Shown: in pieces, positions 55,873 to 64,000 of the stretch | Position numbering within the stretch: position 1 is the stretch's first letter | Layout of the letters: the number at the start of each line of letters is the position of its first letter | From: Adenophora triphylla var. japonica | Taxonomy: Eukaryota; Streptophyta; Magnoliopsida; Asterales; Campanulaceae | Reading direction: 5' to 3' | NCBI GenBank assembly: GCA_022495995.1 | Contig: JAFEMH010002441.1 | Span: forward strand, 1-64,000 | Length of the DNA: 64,000 nt | Made by a program: the position numbers and the translations under genes | Notes under the pieces: generated by a model | What the model was told of the DNA's origin: nothing | The model's database searches: none | Seen by the model: the letters and a program-made list of their open reading frames with translations, nothing else

Positions 55873-56909
55873 GGGGGCGTTTGGTTGGTGGTAAAGTGGG
55901 GGAATGGAATGCCCAATTTCATTCCCCCAAATCATTTGGCCTGTTTGGTTGAAGAATTTTTAAAATTTTCATTCCTACGGAATGGCCAATTCCCTCCTTG
56001 GAAGGAATTTGCCATTCCTTCCATATATGGGAGGAATGACCAATTCCTTAGGGAATGGAAAAATTTTTTTTTTTTTGACCAAAATACCCCCAAACCCAAA
56101 CCACCCCTACCCCCTACCCACCCCCAATCAGCCCCTACCCTACCCCACCCCCACCCCCACCCCCACGAAATTTTTTTCCCCCTACCTACCCCCTCCCCCA
56201 TCCAGCCCTGCCCTACCCCCCACCCCACGATTTTTTTTTCCCTACCTACCCCCTCCCCCCATCCAACCCTGCCCTACCCCCACCCCCCACCCCTACGAAT
56301 TTTTTCCCCTACCTACCCCCTCCCCCCATCCAGCCCTGCCCTACCCCCCCACCCCCACCCCCACCCCCTACCCCTACCCCTACAAATTTTTTTCCTTACC
56401 TACACCCTCCCCCATCCAGCCTCTACCCCCCATTCACCGCCCTATCCCCCCACCCCCACGAATTTTTCCCCTACCTACCCCTCCCCCATCCATTACCGCC
56501 CTACCCCCCACCCCCACCTCCCACCCCACGAAAAAAAAATATTTTTTACTCATTTTGCATACCCTACCTATCCCACCCCACTCCCACCCCCCAACCCCCA
56601 CCCCACCCCACGAAAAAAAATATTTTTTACTCATTTTGCATACCCCTACCTACCTACCCCCACCCCACCCCCATTTTTTTTTTAAAAAAAGGGTAAATTG
56701 GACATTTTATATGCTTTCATTCCATTCCTATAATTTGTATTTTCAAACCAAACATGATTTGTCAAGGAATTGAATTACAATTTCATTCCATTTCGTGCCA
56801 ACCAAACAAAGGAGTTTGACCAGTTTTTTTCCATTCCAATTCCTTAAGGAATTCAATTCCATTGACCATTCCATTCCTTCACTTTTTTTCCACCGAACCG
56901 AAAGGCCCC
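55873..56909. mobile_element. Harbinger-like MITE with a C-rich tandem array
   Basis: Termini GGGGGCGTTTGGTTGGTGG and GGGGCCTTTCGGTTCGGTGG (other strand), TCA on both sides (55870-55872, 56910-56912). Inverted arms rich in GGAATGGAATG/CATTCCATTCC lie inside both ends. The middle (about 56080-56680) is roughly eight degenerate 60-75-bp units of the kind CCCCCACGAATTTTTTTCCC followed by CTACCTACCCCCTCCCCC. Proline-rich open frames here are artefacts of that array. Confidence 0.72.
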
Positions 56910-56912
56910 TCA

Positions 56913-57589
56913 GTCTCTCACACATACACACACTCTCTCTCTAGTTTCTCTCTCTATCCTACACATCTCCGATGACTATCTCCCCTCCGACGACCACCTT
57001 CTCAACTCCGACAAACTCTCTACACACACTCCTTCTCTCTACTTTCTCTCTCTACACTCCTCCACCTCTGACCGACTACTCCCCTTATCTCCGGCGACCA
57101 TCCCTATCTCCAGCTCCATCAAATTCCTCGCCCCTTAAAATTTTCTATCAAACGCGATATACACAAACAACTTAGAAATCGAAATTCGGATGAAAAAGAA
57201 TATGGATCTGATTAGTAGAAGCTTCAAGCTTGAGATAGGATCGTCACTGAAGCTCGGCCGATCTAACAGCAGTTTGGGTTCTTCTTCTTCTCCATGGTTA
57301 TGGTTAGTTTGAGGAATATTGAATAGAATACATTTGGGGTTGTTTTTATTGTTTGACTAAAGACTTTGTACTCTTTCTTTAATAATGAGATAGTTTCTCC
57401 AAATTTGAGATATTCATATTTATATGAAACAACTTGGAAAAGGGTAAAGGGTTAATTGCAATTGTCCCAAAGTTTCCACCAATTTGCAATTGGGTTGTCA
57501 ATGTATCAGTTTTGCAATTTGATTGTCAAAGCTGCGGTTTTGTTGCAATTTGTCGAAATTGCAATAGAGATTATAATAGGCTAAAAATT
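56913..57589. other. CT-rich leader-like sequence and AT-rich flank
   Basis: CTCTCTCTCTAGTTTCTCTC tracts and a short Ser/Thr/Pro-rich open frame (56972-57172, MTISPPTTTFSTPTN). It looks like a promoter/leader fragment of a former gene or element; no protein family recognised. Confidence 0.35.
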
Positions 57590-58265
57590 AAAAACAACTA
57601 TGAACTTAACTAAAACAGCTGTAAACTTAAAAAATATGTCAAATAATTTCATAAAATTGCAAAAAGAGAGCCATAAAAGACTAAAAATAATTGTGAACTT
57701 AACAATTGTGCACTTAATAACTATGAACTTAACAAAAACAACTGTAATTTAACTAAAAATAACTATGAACTTATCTAAAATAACTGTGAACTTGACTAAA
57801 AATAAATATGAACTTATCTAAAAACAACTGTGAACTTAACAAATATGTCAAATAATCTCATAAAATTGCAAAAAAAAATAGAGGCTATAAAAAAAGAATA
57901 AAACATATGTGAACTTAATAACAATGAACTTAAAAACTGAACTTAATAAATATTTCAAATAATCTCATAACATTGCAAAAAATAGAGGCTATAGACGACT
58001 ATAAACAACTGTGAATTTAACTAAAACACTTGTAAACTTTACTAAAACAACTATGAACTTAACTAAAACAACTGTGAACTTAATTACAAACAACTGTGAA
58101 TTTAACAAATATGTCAAATAATCTCATAAAATTTCAAAAATAGAGCCATAAAAGATAAAAAACGACTGTGAATTAACAAATGTGAACTTAACAACTGTGA
58201 ACTTAAAAACTGTGAACTTAACTAGAACAACTGTGAACTTAACAAATATGTCAAATAATCTCATA
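57590..58265. repeat. AACTGTGAACTTAACTAAAA minisatellite
   Basis: About fifteen loosely spaced copies of ACAACTGTGAACTTAAC, with longer higher-order units that include AAATATGTCAAATAATCTCA (five times: near 57635, 57845, 57950, 58110 and 58240). Confidence 0.85.
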
Positions 58266-58559
58266 AATTTGCTCTAAATTATATGTTGATGCTGCTAGTT
58301 TGATTCGTTTTTGATGATACGAATAATACAATGGTCTCAAATTTTTTTTTTTTAGTTCTAGATATTAAGATATTTCATTTTAAAATTTTGGGAGGAGAAA
58401 AAAATGAAAAAGCAGGGGGAGAAAGGGACATCGACAATTGTCCCTTTTATGTCACATGATGTGCCTTTATCAAAAATGGGGTGTCATTATAAAGCGTGGA
58501 CCTGGTGGAATTTCTTCAAAATGTGTGCCCTTAATGGTTGTTTTCATTAGGATGAGGGA

Positions 58560-59610
58560 CTATTTGATAATTGCCCCTTTCCTTTATATCCCTTAACCCA
58601 TTTACCCATTAACTCTCACACACCAATCCACACCCACTAACCATTAACTCTCGCCCACTCACCCACATCCACCCACCAACACTCTTTGACTGACTAGAGA
58701 GAGAGAGAAAGAGAAATCAAGTTTTGGGATTTTGTTTCATTAAATATTCGTTATTATAGTTTCAATTTGAAAATTCTTAGGGTTTAATTTGTTCAAATCT
58801 TGACTTAGGGTGGTTCGACCATGGGTGGCTGAATTTCAAGATATAATCGGTCAGTTGTGGCTGTATTTCGAGATCTTGTCGGCCAGTGGCTGAATTTCGA
58901 GATCTAGTCGGCCAATAGTGGCCGAAAATCCTCAAAATGTCATCTACATCCGGCCGAATTTCTTGAATATTTCATCCACTCCTGGCCGAACTTTTAGAAT
59001 ATTTCTTGAACAATTATTCTCATCCGATTATGTTTGTGTTATGTTTGAACAATTAGTCTCATCTGATTATGTTTGTACTATACTTTTCACAATTATTTTC
59101 ATTCGATTATGTTGGTATTGTTATTATGTTTGTATTGTGTTTGAACAATTATTCTCAGGTCAAAACAATTTTAAGTACCTTAATAATAGCCCAATTTTTT
59201 TTACCTAAATTACAAAAGTTCGGCCGGTACTTGCCGAACCAATCAAAAAAATCAGTCAGTACCTGCAAAATACCTTGAAACTGTTTGACCACTATCTGCT
59301 GAAATCCCCAATAAGGGTAGTTTATGATTTTTTTTTTGTAAAACTCTGATTAAAGCAATGTTAAGTACCTAAATGTTAGGCCAATATTTTTTTAACCTAA
59401 ATAACAAAAGTTCGGCCGATACTTGCCGAATTTCAACCCAGAATCGGCAAACCATGGCTGAATTTTAATAAAGGTTCGGCTGGGTATTGCCGAACGTTTT
59501 CTGTTTTTCGATCGGGTGTGGTCGAACTCCTCTTAATTTTTGGACGGGTGTGGCCGATTCTGGGCAATAAATCATCGAACTCTGGCTAAATTTTTGCCAC
59601 GAAAACAGAA
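58560..59610. mobile_element. MULE-3 remnant sharing MULE-2 palindromes
   Basis: It opens with CCTTTATATCCCTTAACCC, then CCATTAACTCTCACACACC and an AGAGAGAGAGAAAGAGAAAT leader. This is the same order found, reverse-complemented, inside the right end of MULE-2 (55580 down to 55440). From 58810 to 59575 it has more than ten TTCGGCCAGTAGTGGCCGAA-type units (e.g. 58894, 59218, 59410, 59478). No transposase or PMD coding remains. The right side is cut by the gypsy LTR starting at 59611. Confidence 0.65.
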
Positions 59611-60237
59611 TGTTTAAGATAGTAGGAGAAGGGAGGTGAACGGAATAAAAGTAATGGACCAGGCCCAAAGCATAAGGCCCAAGGTTCACAACATTTTAGA
59701 GATACATCAAATAAAGTGGGCCTACAAAACAGCCACAAGCCCATCAAATACTGATCAGTCGACCTAGCTCATTGTCCGACCTTCCTTGGTCCTAACCTAG
59801 CTTTGTCCGACATACGATCTCCTACTTGTGCATCTCTGCCCAACTAAGGCACGAATTCAGGTCGACCTCGAAACTCAGGTGACCTCGATAAACAACACGT
59901 GTGCTTATCCACGTCGTTATTCGTAACCGTCTCCTACAATTGCGGAGACCGTTACACCCTCATTATTTTCGTGATCCAAGGGATTCGTAAACCTTACATA
60001 TCACCACTATATATACCAGACAACATCCAACATGAAAAGGTAATGTCATCTTGGCTATTTTGAGATTATGTCACCATACAGTTTATCATTACATAACTCG
60101 ACATCTCATCATCATGCCGAAGGGTCTTAGCCGGAGGCAATCCTGGAAAGTTGTTTGTTCGTGGTTTCAGGTCATAGTAGCTGCATTACAACCTATTGCT
60201 GGACTAAGGCTGATCCGAACCGTTTCCTGCATTATCA
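59611..60237 (+). repeat. 5' LTR of a Ty3/gypsy element
   Basis: Probable start TGTTTAAGATAGTAGG; TATA-like CACTATATATACCAG at 60003-60017; end near TTATCA at 60232-60237. It is followed by TTTTGGTTCCATTGTTAGG, which resembles the degenerate primer-site region of Tat-lineage elements. Edges are approximate because no second LTR is present. Confidence 0.6.
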
Positions 60238-60299
60238 TTTTGGTTCCATTGTTAGGAAACGATAACACTAGACCTTGAAACCTTGCAAAAACACAAAAT

Positions 60300-61801
60300 A
60301 TGGTATTTGAAGGATATACTGCTACTGCCTCAAGTGAACCAGTTAATGAGAATGTTGGGGGGAACAACCCAGGCACGGATGCAGGTGCAGGGAACCGTAC
60401 TGCCAACTTGCCTCCTCCTCCACCTGGGCACCCCACAAGAAGGGCCACTTGTTCCAATAGTGTGATAGGTATACAAGATAGAAGGAGGGACAAGAGGCCC
60501 ATGGCTAACCAAGGAGGAGGTCAGCAGGCTAAGAAGATCCAAACTGGTCGAACAAATGCAGGCGACATTGCAGGTCCCTCAGTTTCTCACCCCATTAGGA
60601 AGGCGATCTTGCTAGAGCAAGCTAGGGTGCTGCAAAGCTTGCTCGAGGTGTAGAAAAAGTTGCTCGAGCTATCAGAGTCTCCTAAAAAGGACAACAAAAG
60701 ATCACAAAGGGTAGCTCCTTCTATGACATCACAAAGACATGCTAACGGGGTCCCTAGGCCATCCGGAGAAGAAAGGAGAAGTGACAAACCTCCCCCTACC
60801 CACATCTCTATTGATCGGACTGGTGACTTGAGGGATAGGCTCAATCATCAAAGGGAACATGAAGCCAACTCAGCCCAAAGGAGGCAGATCGAGGCCGATA
60901 GAGCTCAACGTAGGTCGCTCCCAAGAGGAGGTTGATCGTTTCCTAGGAGAGATAGGAGAGAAAGGACTTCCCCTAGAGATGAAAGGCAAAGAACGAACTC
61001 AAGGAGGAAGCACCACCAAGAGGAAAGGCAGAAATCCAACTATGTCTCCCATCCTAGAGGCGACCTGGATGTTAGGGAGCCCTTAACCTTAAAAGGAGGT
61101 TAGACAATATGGAAGCGGATCAAAAGACTATAGATGGCAAGGTTGAACAAAATGATTGTACTCTTTGACCCTTAGCCAAGAGCATGCTTAACAAAGGTCC
61201 ACCTACAGGATTCAAGCTATCCATGCTAGATAAATATTATGGCACAACTAATGCTTAGAACCACATGCAACACTTTAAGGCCACTATTTGTTTGGTCTCC
61301 TCTGAGGATGATATGCTATGCAAGGCATTAACCAACACCTTTACTGGTGCAGCACTGACTTGGTTCTGTGGTCTATCAACTGGCTACATCACCTCATGGA
61401 GTTATATGAGGAGAAAGTTATTGGAGAGGTTCTCAATATCTGGGGCTCGTAAGAAGACAGTTAGCAACCTAAACAACATGATTCAAGGAAAGACAGAAAG
61501 TACCAAGAGCTACTTCACACGGTTTAAGGAGTTGGTCGACCAGATAGAGGAGGACCTTATAGACAGAGAGGTCATCAACTGCATCAAAAATGGGATGTCT
61601 TCACCTGACTTGGATTATGAGCTCCAGGTTAGGAGAGCCAGGATGAGAAAGGAGTTGTTCGAGAGGGCCTACAATGTGGCCGTTGCTGTGGAACGCAAAG
61701 AAAGGAAGAAAGAAAGGAGCTCGAAGCACACAGAAGCCGGTGAGTCGACCAAAGGGGGATCAGCCAAGATAGACAACAACAAGGGGAAAAAACAGAACTA
61801 G
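60300..61801 (+). pseudogene. Ty3/gypsy Gag, decayed
   Basis: Charged N-terminal region (60300-61080), rich in Arg, Gln and Glu, with a stop at 60651-60653 and a frame change near 60900. The conserved retrotransposon Gag core lies at 61265-61700: HFKATICLVSSEDDMLCKAL, FTGAALTWFCGLSTGYITSW, RRKLLERFSISGARKKTVSN, and ESTKSYFTRFKELVDQIEED. A Lys/Glu-rich tail ends at 61799-61801. This core is typical of Tat/Ogre-type gypsy elements. Confidence 0.82.
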
Positions 61802-63529
61802 GGCGACTGAGAGAGTTCCTGAAAGCTACACCCTCCTTACGGTCAGTCAGACTGAGATTATGAATACGGTCGACCTAGGCCCTTCAGCCCCCATGAACTC
61901 CCAAAATAAGTTCAGGAGGGACAATGGCAAGTATTGTAAGTACCTGGACATACGACGGAGGAATGTATGAGTTTGAAAAGGATCATCCAAAAATGGGTGA
62001 ATGAAGGCAGGTTGGACAGATTTATAAAGGGAGATCATCCTCCAGTGGGGGATCGACCAGCCAGAGAGGTACCAGAGCCAAGGCAGCCTAGATTGACCTT
62101 GGGAGTGATAGCTGAGGAAACAAGCAGTACTGCCTTCAAATATAAGATCTTCTAACTTAGAAAGGCTCCGTACGTCCCACCTAGAGGTTGTGTACAAGAC
62201 GAGGTCATCAGTTTCTACCCATACGAGCTAGCTACTAGTATGACAGCTAGGGAGCAAATATTGGTCATTATAGGGCTGATTGATGACTGTACCTCCATCA
62301 AAATTTTGGTCGACACGGGGGCCTGCAAAGACATCCTCTACCACAAAACTTTTTGGACATGGGCCATACAGATGTCAGGTTTTCACCTTATTCAGGTCGA
62401 TTAGAAAGCTTCACCAACCACATAGTAGACGCCAAGGTCAGATAGAGCTAGAGGTGGACGTCGGGCAACATCCCTTGATGACCACAACTAAGGTAACATT
62501 TATAGTAATTGATGTTATAAGTGATTACCATGCTATTCTAGGAATACTTGGACAAGTCTCCCTAGGAATGGTGCCCTCCATCCCACACCAAAGGGTCAAG
62601 TTTCCTACCATACTGGAGTTGGATGTGTATTGAGCACGACTAGGGAATACTTTGATCATGTGCTAAGATCCAAGAAGAAGAGGAAATTAGAGATAGACAC
62701 TCCAGAAGCTAGCTGGACATTTTCAAAGTCTGTCACCATGACCTCCAAGTTGGCACCAGTTCGATATGTAGAGGAAGAAGTGGAACTGATTCTAGAAGAG
62801 GCGGGACATAGTCATGACTACTGAGCCGACATGTCCCTTAGAAAGCATATGGGCCACCACAGATACAGTTTTGGTCGACCATATCATCATTGGCGACCTA
62901 TGCCTCCATGTCAACCAAAACTCGGGGACCACCAGTAGAGAGGTAGCTGTCGAGCTAGATGCTATGATTGAGGCAGAGGCTCCATACTTAGGTTCAGAGG
63001 AAAGAAAAAGGGTTAGAGAGATCATCATTGAGACCTTGCAGTTAAGGGATGGCCTAGAGCTAGAGCCAGTGGACGACCTGGAGGAGATAGAGGCCAATCC
63101 ATACTACCCCGAACATAAAATCAAGATTGGTAAATAGTTATCACTTGAAGAAAAGGTTGAGATAACCACCTTACTGAAAGAGAATATAGATGTCTTTGCA
63201 TGGAAGGTGGAAGATAAGAGGGGAGTCAAGGAAGAAGTCGATGTACACGCCTTGATGTCAACCCTACCATGAGGTTCAAAAGCCAGAAATTGAGATTTTT
63301 TTCTCGCGACAAGGAGATAGCTATAAAGCAAGAGGTCGAAAAGCTTCTCAGTGCAAATATTATTAAGGAGGCATCCTACTCCACTTGGATGGAAAATGTA
63401 GTGATGGTTAAAAAGGCTAATGGGAAGTGGAGGATTGTGTCGACTTCACAGACTTGAAGTTGGCTTGCCCGAAGGATAGTTATCCCTTCCCTCGAATAGA
63501 CAAGCTATCGACTCAATTGCGAGGCATGC
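61802..63529 (+). pseudogene. Ty3/gypsy Pol remnant: protease and start of RT
   Basis: Knuckle-like and linker sequence (61900-62150), then a protease with the catalytic motif ILVDTGACKDILYH (about 62300-62345) followed by a frame change; VTFIVIDVISDYHAILG lies at 62495-62545. A linker with SLEEKVEITTLLKENIDVFA (63138-63200) leads to the N-terminal part of reverse transcriptase: KQEVEKLLSANIIKEASYST, VVMVKKANGKWRI (63330-63440), then, in another frame, VDFTDLKLACPKDSYPFPRI and TQLRGML. It stops at 63529, where a new LTR begins, so the RT active site, RNase H and integrase are absent. Several stops and shifts are present. Confidence 0.82.
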
Positions 63530-64000
63530 TGTAGACACCCCATTCTGAACCTATCATGGAAGAGTTATATCACTCTAAGTCTCGCCTTTGGTTTTATAAT
63601 AGAAATCCACCATTTTGTCATGTATCGTTAAGTTTTGACTAACGGGCGTTAGTTTGAACTAAACTGCATACGAGATAACAAGGGGAGGACAAATCTGTCC
63701 TTTGTGAAGCCTTGTCCCGCGCGGGACATGGCGTGTCTCACGCGAGACTAACCCTCTACAGGAGAGGAGAATCACTTTTTTTGTCGATTTCAACCTCTTT
63801 TCTTGATAACTCTTATCTAATCCGGGTCTCTACTGATCTTAGAGTTCTTGATCCTTCTTTGGGAGATATCCTAAGTCCCTCGAGTCTCCTAATCTTGGTG
63901 AGAAAGCAAATCAAACCCTATAAATACTAGATGACTTTCAGTATTTCAGAGGACACGAAAGGATGGACCCCCAACAATTTAGTGGTTTCTCTCCTTGAAA
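63530..64000 (+). mobile_element. Start of a second LTR retrotransposon (runs off the window)
   Basis: TGTAGACACCCCATTCTGAA is a typical plant gypsy LTR beginning and replaces the expected RT sequence abruptly. A TATA-like CCCTATAAATACTAG lies at 63918-63932, as expected for an LTR promoter. The rest is beyond the window, so whether it is a full element or solo LTR is unknown. Confidence 0.68.

Noticed and set aside
55885..56773. Two overlapping ~265-residue proline-rich proteins
   Set aside because: They arise from the C-rich tandem array inside a MITE and are long in more than one frame because T- and C-rich DNA lacks stops.
57449..58580. Separate inverted-repeat element with AATTGCAATTGTCCC-like ends
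   Set aside because: The ends match only partly (TTAATTGCAATTGTCCC versus GGCAATTATCAAATAGTCCC) and no duplication was found; kept only as a possible MULE arm.

Overview
This window is nuclear DNA from a flowering plant, most likely a eudicot; the species cannot be named from sequence alone. The signs are spliced genes with GT..AG introns, a plastid-type lumazine synthase, a plant phosphatase activator, plant mobile domain (PMD) genes, Stowaway, Tourist and hAT-type miniature elements, an Au-like SINE, and Ty1/copia and Ty3/gypsy retrotransposons whose LTRs and primer sites look plant-like. Two host genes are visible: lumazine synthase (26766-41010, +, intact over eight exons) and the PP2A activator PTPA (42917-49408, -, with one apparent frameshift). 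They converge. Nearly everything else is transposon.

Region 1, 1 to about 21.85 kb, is a nested stack. The outermost layer is a Mutator-like element (MULE-1) with a decayed MuDR transposase on + (1-2759) and a PMD gene on - (21093 down to 3336), so the two genes converge. A 15.4-kb hAT element (5059-20428, target duplication GCACTTCC) splits the PMD gene. A 10.5-kb CACTA (En/Spm) element (7684-18142, target duplication ATA) in turn splits the hAT transposase. At both junctions, dropping the insert and one target duplication restores the reading frame of the older gene.

Region 2, 22.28-26.57 kb, holds a Harbinger-like element (TTA duplication) containing a 3.3-kb solo LTR (AGGA duplication) containing a 598-bp hAT MITE (CCCATGGG duplication). 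A second small Tourist-like MITE follows, about 200 bp before the lumazine synthase start codon.

Region 3, 26.77-41.01 kb, is lumazine synthase. Its introns carry two Stowaway MITEs, an Au-like SINE, a TA-flanked MITE, a hAT MITE and, in intron 5, a 7.3-kb defective Ty1/copia element (31484-38791, AGAAC duplication).

Region 4, 42.9-49.4 kb, is PTPA. A 5.3-kb last intron, carrying two hAT MITEs, separates the body of the gene from its final two codons.

Region 5, 49547-55668, is a second and complete MULE (MULE-2, 9-bp duplication TAAAGGTTT). It sits 138 bp upstream of the PTPA start codon and has the same plan as MULE-1: transposase on +, PMD gene on -, convergent. Clusters of a 20-bp near-palindrome lie outside each gene and between them. 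A third piece with the same palindromes lies at about 58.56-59.61 kb.

Region 6, 55.87-64 kb, holds a Harbinger-like MITE filled with a C-rich tandem array, an AT-rich minisatellite, the MULE-3 remnant, a decayed Ty3/gypsy element (59611-63529) and the beginning of another LTR (63530 to the end).

The most interesting system is the repeated 'transposase + convergent PMD gene + family-specific palindrome' architecture, seen twice in full or near-full form with unrelated palindrome sequences.
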